From assembly GCF_024170165.1 (NCBI RefSeq), contig NZ_JALJXP010000008.1, positions 124,001 to 188,000 on the forward strand: DNA of 64,000 nucleotides. The letters run 5' to 3'. Position numbers and translations under genes: made by a program. Under the pieces are notes generated by a model. The model was not told the origin of the DNA. It saw only the letters and a list, made by a program, of their open reading frames with translations, and searched no databases. This DNA is from Pseudomonas nitroreducens. Lineage in GTDB: Bacteria > Pseudomonadota > Gammaproteobacteria > Pseudomonadales > Pseudomonadaceae. This document shows, one piece after another, positions 28,531 to 36,989 of the stretch. How positions within the stretch are numbered: position 1 is the stretch's first letter; each line of letters starts with the position of its first letter.

Positions 28531-28827
28531 TCAGCGGCTGCGCTTGAGATCGTCCAGGGCGCGGCGCTGCTCTTCCAACTGGCGCTGCAGTGTGTCGATT
28601 TGCCGCGCCTGGTCCTGCAGGGTGCGTTGCTGGTCTTCCAGCTGGCGCGACATGCGCTGCAGATCGTCGGTGCTGAACTGCGACTTGTGGATCACTTCGC
28701 TGTCGAAGGTGTCCGCCACGAGAATTGCGCCGGAATCGGTGAAGTTGCCCAGTTTCATGGCTCCGTGGGCGGGCAGGGCGAGTGCGCAGGTGAGCGCGGC
28801 GAGGAGAGCTGGCGTGCGTGCGGGCAT
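28531..28827 (-). CDS. Small exported coiled-coil protein
   Basis: 98 residues. Signal peptide MPARTPALLAALTCALALPAHG, a short mature N-terminus (MKLGNFTDSGAILVADTFDS), then from ~50 to the end a continuous heptad-like coiled coil (LQRMSRQLEDQQRTLQDQ and on to QRQLEEQRRALDDLKRSR). It is a periplasmic or outer-membrane-associated oligomer by inference; no family recognised. It is divergent from gdhA and shares with it a 215-base AT-rich control region with two perfect palindromes. Confidence 0.72.
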   Translation of the reverse strand: MPARTPALLAALTCALALPAHGAMKLGNFTDSGAILVADTFDSEVIHKSQFSTDDLQRMSRQLEDQQRTLQDQARQIDTLQRQLEEQRRALDDLKRSR

Positions 28828-28873
28828 GGATCGTCCTCAGGTTTTCGCACCGGTTGAGTGCTTTTTCTATTGA

Positions 28874-28915
28874 TTTTGTATACAAAAATCTGTTTTTCTG
28901 CCGGTCCGGCAGAAA
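28874..28915. promoter_or_regulatory. Two adjacent perfect palindromes upstream of gdhA
   Basis: TTTTGTA directly followed by its inverse TACAAAA (28874-28887) is a perfect 14-base dyad with the GTATAC core seen in GntR-family operators. Seven bases on, TTTCTGCCGG, a central T, and CCGGCAGAAA (28895-28915) form a perfect 21-base dyad; a third partial TCTGCCGG occurs at about 28995. They lie between divergent genes, so either could be the target. The regulators are unknown. Confidence 0.55.
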
Positions 28916-28940
28916 TGGGATTTATATTTTTGCACCATAA

Positions 28941-30377
<1,437 letters not shown>

Positions 30378-30397
30378 TCGCCCTCTCAGTATGAAAA

Positions 30398-30420
30398 ACG
30401 GGCCCATCGGGCCCGTTTTT
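30398..30420. terminator. Bidirectional terminator between gdhA and ccpR
   Basis: ACGGGCCC (30398-30405), loop ATC, GGGCCCGT (30409-30416), flanked by an A-run on the left and a T-run on the right, so it can end transcripts from both strands. Confidence 0.92.
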
Positions 30421-30428
30421 CGTTTAGC

Positions 30429-31460
30429 TCAATCCACCGGCTTTGGCGTGGTCGCCGTGCTTGGCGGCAGCAGCGGGTACTCCACCTTGGGTTGCTTGCC
30501 GGTGGCGGTCTTGAGGAAGGCGACGATGTCGTTGATCTCGTCGGCGTTGAGCTGCTTGCCCAACTGCGCGGTGCCCATGATCGCCACCGCTTCCTCCAGG
30601 CTCCAGACCTGGCCACTGTGGAAGTACGGTGCGGTCAGGGCGACGTTGCGCAAGGGCGCGGCGCGGAATACGTACTGGTCGTTCTGTGTCTTGGTCACCT
30701 CGAAGCGGCCCTTGTCTCCGGTGGGCAGGATCTTGCCGTCGGGCTTCTTCACCAGGCCGAACGGGAAGTAGGCCTGCCCGCCGAGGTTCACGCCGTTGTG
30801 GCAGCTGATGCAGCCCGAGCTCATGAAGGTCTGCAGGCCCTTCTTCTCCCTGGCGTCGAGGGCGTTGCCGTCGCCCTTGAGGTAGAGGTCGAAGCGCGAG
30901 TCGGGGGTGATCAGGGTCGACTCGAAGGCCTGCAGCGCGCGGGCCATGTTGTCGAAGCTGACCGCCGGCTGGTCGCCGGGGAAGGCCTTTTCGAAGGCCG
31001 CCACATACTCGGGCATGCTCTGCAGGGTGGCCTCGACGTTCTTCGGCGTGTTGTGCATCTCCACCGGATTCTGCACCGGCCCCTTGGCCTGTTCTTCCAG
31101 GTCCTTGGCACGCCCATCCCAGAACTGCGCGACGTTGAACACCGCGTTGAACACCGTGGGCGAGTTGCGCGCGCCTTTCTGCCAGGCATGGCCGCTGGAC
31201 GTGGGCACGTTGTCGGCGCCGCCGGTGCCGATGTTGTGGCAGGTGTTGCAGCTGATCACGTGGCTGGCGGACAGGCGCGGTTCGAAGAACAGCTGCCGGC
31301 CGAGTTCGATCTGATTGGGGTCGAGCTTGTCGCTGGCCTGCTCGGGAATGGGCTTGAAGATGCTGTTGGCGTTGTCGCGCAGGGTGTCGGCGTTGGCTTG
31401 CGCCGCCGCCGTGCTCACGGCCAGCAGCAGGCTGCCCAGGGCCATTCTGATGGGCTGCAT
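30429..31460 (-). CDS. ccpR: Di-haem cytochrome c peroxidase CcpR
   Basis: 343 residues with a Sec signal peptide (cleaved near AAAQANA). Two c-type haem sites: CNTCH (71-75) and CISCH (218-222), with the MauG/CcpA pattern ELGRQLFFEPRLS before the first and APYFHSGQVWSLEEAVAIM near the end. It reduces hydrogen peroxide to water in the periplasm using electrons from cytochrome c551 or azurin. GGAGACTCCAC precedes the ATG. An ANR/FNR-type box lies 70 bases upstream, fitting the known low-oxygen expression of ccpR. Confidence 0.96.
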   Translation of the reverse strand: MQPIRMALGSLLLAVSTAAAQANADTLRDNANSIFKPIPEQASDKLDPNQIELGRQLFFEPRLSASHVISCNTCHNIGTGGADNVPTSSGHAWQKGARNSPTVFNAVFNVAQFWDGRAKDLEEQAKGPVQNPVEMHNTPKNVEATLQSMPEYVAAFEKAFPGDQPAVSFDNMARALQAFESTLITPDSRFDLYLKGDGNALDAREKKGLQTFMSSGCISCHNGVNLGGQAYFPFGLVKKPDGKILPTGDKGRFEVTKTQNDQYVFRAAPLRNVALTAPYFHSGQVWSLEEAVAIMGTAQLGKQLNADEINDIVAFLKTATGKQPKVEYPLLPPSTATTPKPVD

Positions 31461-31530
31461 GTGGAGTCTCCTTGTCTCAGGCTTTGGTTTCTTCTGAGTT
31501 CAAGGAGAGGCGATGGGGCCAGGGGCCTGC

Positions 31531-31544
31531 TTGACCAGGGTCAA
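31531..31544 (-). promoter_or_regulatory. ANR/FNR-type box upstream of ccpR
   Basis: TTGACCAGGGTCAA, a symmetric TTGAC-N4-GTCAA site close to the TTGAT-N4-ATCAA consensus of ANR. Its position 71-84 bases before the ccpR start suits an activator site at about -41. Expected effect: induction at low oxygen. Confidence 0.75.
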
Positions 31545-31582
31545 GCGTACGGGTCGTTCAGAGGTGAAGCGTTGTCACGGTC

Positions 31583-31942
31583 TCAATTACCGCGCAGGGC
31601 GTGGGACAGCGCGCGGTCCTTCTGCTGTTCCCAGTCGCGGTCCCGGTCGCTGTTGCGCTGTTCCTCGTACTGCTGGCGCTCCTGGCTGACGCGCATGGCC
31701 TGGCATTGCTGGAAACCGTCGTTCCAGCCCAGGGCGTATTTCGGTTCGTCCAGATAGCGCGGCACGTTCTTGCGGAACTCGCCGGTGATCGCGCCGGCCG
31801 CCTGGCGACCGCTGCCGCAGCCGTCGTCGTAGCCGTCGGCATAGGCGGGCGGATAGCCCTGGGCGACGAGGGTTTCGTGGGTGGTTTCACAGCCGGCGAG
31901 CAGTGCGGCGCTAAGCAGGACGAGGGCGGCGCGACGCGCCAT
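31583..31942 (-). CDS. Small lipoprotein, unknown function
   Basis: 119 residues from the ATG at 31942, which opens a lipoprotein signal (MARRAALVLLSAALLAGC, lipobox LAGC). The mature part has APAYADGYDDGC-like spacing (YPPAYADGYDDGCGSGRQA) and a second DGFQQC, i.e. two repeats of a tyrosine/tryptophan-Xn-GxxDGxxxC motif (GYDDGCGSG and GWNDGFQQC) that may form a disulphide, then a charged helical tail (ERQQYEEQRNSDRDRDWEQQ). Outer-membrane sorting expected. A gene of this kind also stands between ccpR and rtcA in P. aeruginosa as I remember it. Confidence 0.75.
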   Translation of the reverse strand: MARRAALVLLSAALLAGCETTHETLVAQGYPPAYADGYDDGCGSGRQAAGAITGEFRKNVPRYLDEPKYALGWNDGFQQCQAMRVSQERQQYEEQRNSDRDRDWEQQKDRALSHALRGN

Positions 31943-32043
31943 GGGGACTCCTGTGTGCCGATGGGCGGGCACACACGCCGGAAGAGTTGGCGCCACTCGA
32001 GGTGACAGGGCGCCAATCTAGCCAGCGGGTAGTGAGGAAAGCG

Positions 32044-33069
32044 TCAAGCCGGCGTGATGCGGATGTGCTGGCCAGCTGCCGGCCTTGCGGTGCAGTCGAC
32101 CTGTACTGGCAGAAAGGCTTCGATCACCGCGCGATTGCTGCGCAGATGATCGCTCAGCAGCGGCGTGGTGAAGCTGCCGCCGCCGGCCAGGGCCATGGGC
32201 AGTAGCAACTGGTCGGCGAGGTGTTCCTCGACGCTGGTGCCGCTGCGCCGCCAGTCCTCGGCCTGACGCAGCGCCTGGCTGGCCACGCGCTCAGCGCTGA
32301 CCCCGGACTGGCCGAAGGCGCAGAACACCAGGGTCAACTGCTCGCACGCGACGTCCAGCAGCAAGGCGTTGCCCGGCCCCTGGTCTTCCGGCAGGCGGAC
32401 GACCTGAGCGGAGGCTGCGTGCCAGTCCTGATGCCGCCTCAGCTTTTCCAGCTCGCGATCCCCCACGTGGCCGGGAATCGCCGCCAGCAGGGCGCGCGCC
32501 GAACGCGAAAGTACGGAGCCGGCTTCCGGCAGGTGCAGCGGCTGCAGCTCGCCGGGCGTGGTGCGCACCAGCAACTCACCGCCGCCCGCCGGCATGAAGC
32601 CATGGCGCAACAGCTCGAAGTCGACCTTCGCACCCATGCGTCGCAGCAATGGCAGCCAGCTGCGCTCGATGAAGTCTGCCGGCGGCGCCAGCGGGTTGTG
32701 CGTGCCGCCGCTGATTGCCAGGCTGCTCGGCCCGTCGGCGAACAGCAGGGCCGGCAACAGCGTCTGCAGCACCAGCACGGCGCTGCCCGCGCTGCCGATG
32801 GCGAAGCGGTAGTCACCGCCGCGAATCGCGCCGGGGCGGAAGGTCAGGCTGCGCGAGCCCAGCTCGTCGCCTTCCACTGTCGCACCACAGATTTCCGCCG
32901 CCGCGCGCACGGCGGTCAGGTGCTGGCGCAGCAGTCCCGGCCGCGAACGGCGGCCGCGGATATTGACGATGCGAAGCGCCTTGCCGGTGATCATCGACAG
33001 ACTCAGCGCGCTGCGCAGAATCTGCCCGCCGCCTTCGGCGCCGTCGAGTTCGATGAGGTCCTTGTTCAT
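32044..33069 (-). CDS. rtcA: RNA 3'-terminal phosphate cyclase RtcA
   Basis: 341 residues from the ATG at 33069 (MNKDLIELDGAEGGGQILRS), near the 338 of E. coli RtcA. It converts RNA 3'-phosphate ends to 2',3'-cyclic phosphate through an RNA-adenylate. Seen: EGGGQILRSALSLSMITGK, the RPGLLRQHLTAVRAA segment, GSAGSAVLVLQTLLPALLFA, PAGGGELLV, and the catalytic-histidine region EEHLADQLLLPMALAGGG. Last gene of the repair operon, 19 bases after an unknown gene. It supplies ends that RtcB can ligate. Confidence 0.96.
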   Translation of the reverse strand: MNKDLIELDGAEGGGQILRSALSLSMITGKALRIVNIRGRRSRPGLLRQHLTAVRAAAEICGATVEGDELGSRSLTFRPGAIRGGDYRFAIGSAGSAVLVLQTLLPALLFADGPSSLAISGGTHNPLAPPADFIERSWLPLLRRMGAKVDFELLRHGFMPAGGGELLVRTTPGELQPLHLPEAGSVLSRSARALLAAIPGHVGDRELEKLRRHQDWHAASAQVVRLPEDQGPGNALLLDVACEQLTLVFCAFGQSGVSAERVASQALRQAEDWRRSGTSVEEHLADQLLLPMALAGGGSFTTPLLSDHLRSNRAVIEAFLPVQVDCTARPAAGQHIRITPA

Positions 33070-33088
33070 TGCTTCGATCCTTGCAGCT

Positions 33089-33667
33089 TCAGTCCGTCGC
33101 GCTGGCGGCCAGCGCGGACAATGTCCGGCGTCGCGGGTTGTACAGGGTGAGGCACCAGATGCCCCACCATTCCTTGCCGTCATCGAAGTAGCCGCTCCAG
33201 TTGCTGCGGTGCGGCTCGGCATCGCCGTCGCCGACCCAGTCGAGCACCTGCAGGCCTTCGTCCGGATACAGCCGCAGCGCCTGCAGCCATTCGCGGAAGT
33301 CCGCGACCTGCAGCTGGGTGCCGTAGGGCGGGTCGCGGAAGGCGCGGCACAGCGGGCCGTCGTCCCGAGCCAGCTCGCGCACCGCCTCGGCGGAAAGTGC
33401 CTGCGGGCGGGCCTGGGCCAGGTCCGGCGTCAGGTCCGCCCATTCGTGGGTGGCGTACTGCGGGTGGCGGGCGATGACTTCCGCTTGCCACTTGCGTGCG
33501 CGTTCCTGGATGGATTCGAACAGCAGCTGCAACGCCAGGCGATGTTCCGCCTCGCCGGGCGTGGCGGTCGGGTCGAGCGTCAACACGCGGAAGTCGAAGA
33601 CGCAGCGCTCCTGTTCCAGGCGGCTGCGCAGCTCCTGCATGCGCTGGTTTTCCATGGGTTGCAGCAT
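33089..33667 (-). CDS. Uncharacterised protein encoded between rtcB and rtcA
   Basis: 192 residues, mostly helical at the N-terminus, rich in Arg/Glu/Trp; no signal, no membrane helix, no known motif. The C-terminal third is beta-rich and aromatic (WVGDGDAEPHRSNWSGYFDD, then EWWGIWCLTLYNPRRRT). Nine bases separate it from rtcB and 19 from rtcA, and GAGGTGAGGAC precedes the ATG at 33667, so it is translated as part of the repair operon. Starts at 33655 and 33640 are also possible. A gene at this position is, from memory, also present in P. aeruginosa, which argues for a conserved repair-linked role. The role itself is unknown. Confidence 0.75.
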   Translation of the reverse strand: MLQPMENQRMQELRSRLEQERCVFDFRVLTLDPTATPGEAEHRLALQLLFESIQERARKWQAEVIARHPQYATHEWADLTPDLAQARPQALSAEAVRELARDDGPLCRAFRDPPYGTQLQVADFREWLQALRLYPDEGLQVLDWVGDGDAEPHRSNWSGYFDDGKEWWGIWCLTLYNPRRRTLSALAASATD

Positions 33668-33676
33668 GTCCTCACC

Positions 33677-34897
33677 TCATCCTTTCACGCAGACCACCTG
33701 GCGCAGGGTATGCAGCACTTCCACCAGCTCGCGCTGGGCGTCCATCACGGCGTCGATGTCCTTGTAGGCCATCGGGATCTCGTCGATCACGTCGGCATCC
33801 TTTCGGCATTCGACGTGGGCGGTGGCGCGAATCTGGTCCTCGACGCTGAACAGCTTCTTCGCCTTGGTGCGGCTCATGGTCCGCCCGGCACCGTGACTGC
33901 ACGAGCAGAAGGCTTCCTCGTTGCCCAGGCCGCGGACGATGAAGCTGCGTGCGCCCATCGACCCCGGAATGATGCCGAGCTGGCCCTTCTGCGCAGACAC
34001 TGCGCCTTTACGCGTCACCAGTACCTCTTCGCCGAAGTGGCGTTCCTTCTGCACATAGTTGTGGTGGCAGTTCACCGCTTCCAGGCTTGCCTCGAATGGT
34101 TTGCGGATGATTTGCCGCGCGGCCGCGATCACCGAGTGCATCATCAGTTCACGGTTCTGCCGGGCGAAGTCCTGGGCCCAGCCCACGGCTTCCACGTAGT
34201 CGTCGAAGTGCTGGCTGCCTTCCTCGAAGTAGGCCAGGTCACGGTCCGGCAGGTTGGCGATGTGCTGGCGCATATCGGCCTGGGCCAGTTCGATGAACAG
34301 GTTGCCGATGGCGTTACCCACGCCGCGCGAGCCACTGTGCAGCATGAACCAGACGCGGTCCGCTTCGTCGAGGCAGACCTCGATGAAGTGGTTGCCGGTA
34401 CCGAGGGTTCCCAGGTGCTTGCGGTTGTTGGTTTTCTCCAGCTTCGGTTGCTTGTCGGTAATCACCTTGAAGCGGCTAGCCAGTGCGCGCCAGGCGTTGT
34501 CGGCATGATCGGGCACCTCTTCCCAGGCGCCCTGGTCGCGGCGGCCGAAGGTCTTGCCGTGGGGCACGGCTCTTTCGATGGCGGTACGCAGGCCGTGCAG
34601 GTTGTCCGGCAGGTCGGCGGCCACCAGTGAGGTGCGCGCGGCGATCATCCCGCAGCCGATATCCACACCCACGGCGGCCGGGATGATGGCGCCCTTGGTG
34701 GGAATCACGCTGCCGATGGTCGATCCCTTGCCCAGGTGCACGTCCGGCATCACGGCCAGGTGCCTGAAGATGAAGGGCATCTTCGCGGTGTTCATCAGTT
34801 GCTGCCTGGCGTCGTCTTCCACCGGCACGCCCTGGGTCCAGAGCTTGATCGGTTTGCCGTGGGCGACTTCCAGCAGCTGGAAGGTCTTGGTGCTCAT
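33677..34897 (-). CDS. rtcB: RNA ligase RtcB (3'-phosphate/5'-OH RNA ligase)
   Basis: 406 residues, matching E. coli RtcB (408). It joins RNA 2',3'-cyclic phosphate or 3'-phosphate ends to 5'-OH ends using GTP and Mn2+. Metal and active-site motifs are present: VMPDVHLGKGSTIGSVI, AAVGVDIGCGMIA (metal cysteine), GTLGTGNHFIEV, LHSGSRGVGN, VNCHHNYV, and CSCSHGAGRTMSR with the histidine that is guanylylated. Its start overlaps the stop of the zinc-ribbon gene (ATGA), so the two are translationally coupled. Likely substrates are tRNAs or rRNA cut by stress or toxin RNases. Confidence 0.98.
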   Translation of the reverse strand: MSTKTFQLLEVAHGKPIKLWTQGVPVEDDARQQLMNTAKMPFIFRHLAVMPDVHLGKGSTIGSVIPTKGAIIPAAVGVDIGCGMIAARTSLVAADLPDNLHGLRTAIERAVPHGKTFGRRDQGAWEEVPDHADNAWRALASRFKVITDKQPKLEKTNNRKHLGTLGTGNHFIEVCLDEADRVWFMLHSGSRGVGNAIGNLFIELAQADMRQHIANLPDRDLAYFEEGSQHFDDYVEAVGWAQDFARQNRELMMHSVIAAARQIIRKPFEASLEAVNCHHNYVQKERHFGEEVLVTRKGAVSAQKGQLGIIPGSMGARSFIVRGLGNEEAFCSCSHGAGRTMSRTKAKKLFSVEDQIRATAHVECRKDADVIDEIPMAYKDIDAVMDAQRELVEVLHTLRQVVCVKG

Positions 34898-35292
34898 GTT
34901 TCGTCTCTCTTCTGTTGCGTGGCGAGCTGGCCGGCAGCGGGTTGCGCCCGGCCATCGCGAATTCGTTTGTTCAATCGACAGGTGCGGCAGCGTATCGCCG
35001 TGGAAAACACCTGTCCCTTACAGTCTTCGTACCACCACTTCTGCTGGGCGGCGGTCCAGGTCTGCTCGGCGCCGCAGTCGTGGCAGGTGAAGTCCTGGTC
35101 CTCGTACCAGCCGCGGCGCACGAACAGCGGGTCGCCATAGCTGTTGTAGGGCGCCAGGTTCGAGCGGTTGACCGGGACGCTGCCGGGCGGTGCCAGACGG
35201 CTTTCCGGCTGCCTGGCCCGCTCGGTCTTCCTGGCCTTGCGTCGCTCGCGCTTCTGGCGGATTTCCTGGCGGCGCTGCCTGTTGCTCTTCAC
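34894..35292 (-). CDS. Zinc-ribbon protein of the RNA-repair operon
   Basis: 132 residues. A strongly basic N-terminal helix (MKSNRQRRQEIRQKRERRK, then ARKTERARQ) precedes a zinc ribbon with two Cys pairs, FTCHDCGAEQTWTAAQQKWW and then AIRCRTCRLNKRIRDG. The WTAAQQKWWYE wording is that of the probable zinc-ribbon family often called zf-CxxC. The basic tail and ribbon suggest RNA binding; an accessory to RtcB is inferred from the four-base ATGA overlap with rtcB. It follows the slipin gene by 31 bases. Confidence 0.82.
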   Translation of the reverse strand: MKSNRQRRQEIRQKRERRKARKTERARQPESRLAPPGSVPVNRSNLAPYNSYGDPLFVRRGWYEDQDFTCHDCGAEQTWTAAQQKWWYEDCKGQVFSTAIRCRTCRLNKRIRDGRAQPAAGQLATQQKRDET

Positions 35293-35323
35293 CGTGCGAT
35301 CTCCTGCGCCGGGCAGGCCTTTG

Positions 35324-36466
35324 TCAGGCCTGCTTCAGCGTTACCAGTCCATTCAATACCTGATCCAGGCCACCGAATACCGAGATGCGGTCGATCCGTT
35401 CGGCCACCCGCTCCAGGGTTTCCAGTTCCTTCAGGCGCAGGGCGGTGGGGTTGTCTTCCATCACCTTGGCGGTGTTCAGCAGCGAGCGGGTCGCCGAGGT
35501 TTCCTCGCGGCGACGGATCACGTTCGCCTGTGCGGCCTTCTCCGCCTCCACCACCTGGGCCAGCAGGGTCTTCATCTCGCCCGGCAGGATGATGTCGCGC
35601 ACGCCCAGGCCGCTGACCTCGATGCCGGTGCCCGGCAGCCGTTCCTTCAGGTAGGCGCTGACCGAGTCGTCGATGAGCTGCTTGTTCTCCAGCAACTCAT
35701 CCAGCGAGCGGGTGCCCACCGCCGCGCGCAGGCCGAACTGCAGCTCGCGGTAGAGGTGCTCCAGCGGTTTGGACAGGCTGGAAAACGCCGTCAACACGTC
35801 GCTGTAACGCCAGTTGGCGGCCAGGTTCAGGCGCAGGCTCACCTTGTCGCGGGTGAGGATTTCCTGCCCGCTGACTTCCAGCGCCTGGATCCGCGTATCG
35901 ATCAGCTCCACGCTCACCTGGCGGTTGTAGCGCCAGAAACCGTACTGGCCTGCCGGCAGCAACTCGACCACTGCGCCATCGACCTTCAGCACGCCGACCT
36001 GGTAGGCCGGGACCAGGGTCACCAGCAGCGCCTCGACGCCGATCACGCTGCGGCCGCGCAGGTTGCCCTGCATCTGCTGCAACAGCGACGGAGCGACGCG
36101 GTACTCCTGGCTCAGGTCGATGCGCTCCAGGCGCTGTTCGGTCTGGCCTTTCCAGTACAGCCGGCGGCTGCCTGGCGCGAGGATTTCCGCCAGCACGCCG
36201 TCCTCGAAGCGCAGGCCGGCCTCGTTCTCGGCCAGGTCCATGCGGGTGAAGTAGCGATCGACCAGCGCAGGTTCGGACTGGCGCAGGTAACCGGCCAGGC
36301 GGTGTTCGAACAGCGGGGTGTTGAGGCTGAAGGTTTCCACGCTCAGGCGGTTGTACAGGTCCAGGTGGCGGTGGATGCCCGGCTCGAGGATCGCCAGGAA
36401 ATCGCCCTCGGAGTACAGCAGGGCGCGTTCGTTCTTCTTCACGGTAAAGCGCTTCAGCAGTTTCAT
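35324..36466 (-). CDS. Slipin-like SPFH/band-7 protein, first gene of the RNA-repair operon
   Basis: 380 residues behind GGAAGAGAGAG. The C-terminal half is a band-7/slipin domain: LTRDKVSLRLNLAANWRYSD, then HLYRELQFGLRAAVGTRSLD, GIEVSGLGVRDIILPGEMK and the coiled segment VVEAEKAAQANVIRRREETS. Unlike ordinary slipins it has no N-terminal membrane helix. The N-terminal half contains three copies of a ~36-residue module (about 13-48, 81-118, 155-192) of the form L-x4-DGxxxxxLxPG...W/Y-x-VExID. A membrane-scaffold or oligomeric platform role is inferred from the family. Co-transcribed with rtcB and rtcA. Confidence 0.87.
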   Translation of the reverse strand: MKLLKRFTVKKNERALLYSEGDFLAILEPGIHRHLDLYNRLSVETFSLNTPLFEHRLAGYLRQSEPALVDRYFTRMDLAENEAGLRFEDGVLAEILAPGSRRLYWKGQTEQRLERIDLSQEYRVAPSLLQQMQGNLRGRSVIGVEALLVTLVPAYQVGVLKVDGAVVELLPAGQYGFWRYNRQVSVELIDTRIQALEVSGQEILTRDKVSLRLNLAANWRYSDVLTAFSSLSKPLEHLYRELQFGLRAAVGTRSLDELLENKQLIDDSVSAYLKERLPGTGIEVSGLGVRDIILPGEMKTLLAQVVEAEKAAQANVIRRREETSATRSLLNTAKVMEDNPTALRLKELETLERVAERIDRISVFGGLDQVLNGLVTLKQA

Positions 36467-36744
36467 CTCTCTCTTCCTTCTTCATTTTGTCCTGGGTGCC
36501 GGTGTCCGCCGGCCCGTCGGGTGGCGTGGCGGGGCCTGCGAGAGCCAGGTGCTGCGGACTGCCTGTCCGTTGCGTCGAATCCATCGGCCAGCACTTGCCT
36601 TGTCGCGGGCCCGGTCCTCGTACCGGGCGGGCCGGCGGTGGCTTCGGGTCCCTGGCGTATCCGGCCTTCCTGGCCTGTTTGCGCCTGTCCCGTCGCCCAC
36701 CGGCGGGGTGTTGCCTTCATGAGTAGCTGCCGTGAAAGGGCAGT
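36467..36744 (-). other. Untranslated leader between the tRNA-like pair and the slipin gene
   Basis: 278 GC-rich bases transcribed with the repair operon. Small open frames exist on both strands, but the one on the operon strand (36463-36777) overlaps the tRNA-like element, has low-complexity content (Arg/Gly/Pro/Thr-rich) and lacks a ribosome binding site. I see no terminator, so read-through into the slipin gene is expected. The length suggests RNA processing or structure between the tRNA-like units and the first start codon. Confidence 0.5.
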
Positions 36745-36814
36745 GTTCGAGCGGGAGTCGAACCCGCGACAGGCCATCCGAAAACGGCTGCTCTACCGGA
36801 CTGAGCTATCGAAC
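36745..36814 (-). ncRNA. tRNA-like element 2 of the rtc operon
   Basis: Cloverleaf read on the minus strand from 36814: acceptor GTTCGA (six pairs with TCGAAC at 36750-36745), TA, D arm GCTC/GAGC with loop AGTCCGGTA, anticodon-position stem GCCGT/ATGGC (one G-T pair) with loop TTTCGG of six bases, variable CTGTC, T arm GCGGG/CCCGC with the canonical loop TTCGACT. No CCA is encoded. D-loop GG and T-loop TTC are kept, so an L-shape is likely, but a six-base loop has no normal anticodon. The T and G at the loop ends could pair, leaving a TTCG tetraloop. It begins on the base after element 1 ends. Confidence 0.85.
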
Positions 36815-36886
36815 GGCGCGGGCAGGATTCGAACCTGCGACGGCTCCAGCGAAGTGGAGTGCTCTACCGGGCTGAGCTACCGCGCC
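36815..36886 (-). ncRNA. tRNA-like element 1 of the rtc operon
   Basis: Read from 36886: acceptor GGCGCGG pairs perfectly with CCGCGCC (36821-36815), TA, D arm GCTC/GAGC with loop AGCCCGGTA, anticodon-position stem CTCCA/TGGAG with a six-base loop CTTCGC, variable CCGTC, T arm GCAGG/CCTGC with canonical loop TTCGAAT. Total 72 bases, no encoded CCA. All arms are paired, so this is not random decay, yet the loop is one base short and centred on TTCG as in element 2. It starts ~108 bases after the predicted sigma-54 start site and lies in the leader of the RNA-repair operon. Confidence 0.87.
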
Positions 36887-36939
36887 ATCGACCGTGACTA
36901 CTGCAGCGGCATGCACGAAGCCGACACCAGGGGTGGGCT

Positions 36940-36989
36940 CGGGCACCGGCGGGAATTGAAGTCCCTGCCCGTAGGCTGCATCAGCGATG
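36940..36989 (-). other. Two hairpins near the 5' end of the rtc operon transcript
   Basis: GCATC/GATGC with a three-base loop (36977-36989) lies at the predicted transcript 5' end. After it come CGGGCA ... TGCCCG closing an inner GGGA/TCCC hairpin with loop CTTCAAT (36940-36971). The second recalls a T arm but is out of register by one base. Possible processing or protection structures; function unknown. Confidence 0.4.

Noticed and set aside
36463-36777. Minus-strand open frame of 104 residues between the tRNA-like elements and the slipin gene
   Set aside because: Overlaps tRNA-like element 2 and the slipin start, has Arg/Gly/Pro/Thr-rich low-complexity content and no ribosome binding site.
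36745-36886. Calling the pair ordinary tRNA genes
   Set aside because: Both lack a seven-base anticodon loop, have no readable anticodon and no encoded CCA, and lie head-to-tail with zero spacing inside an mRNA leader.
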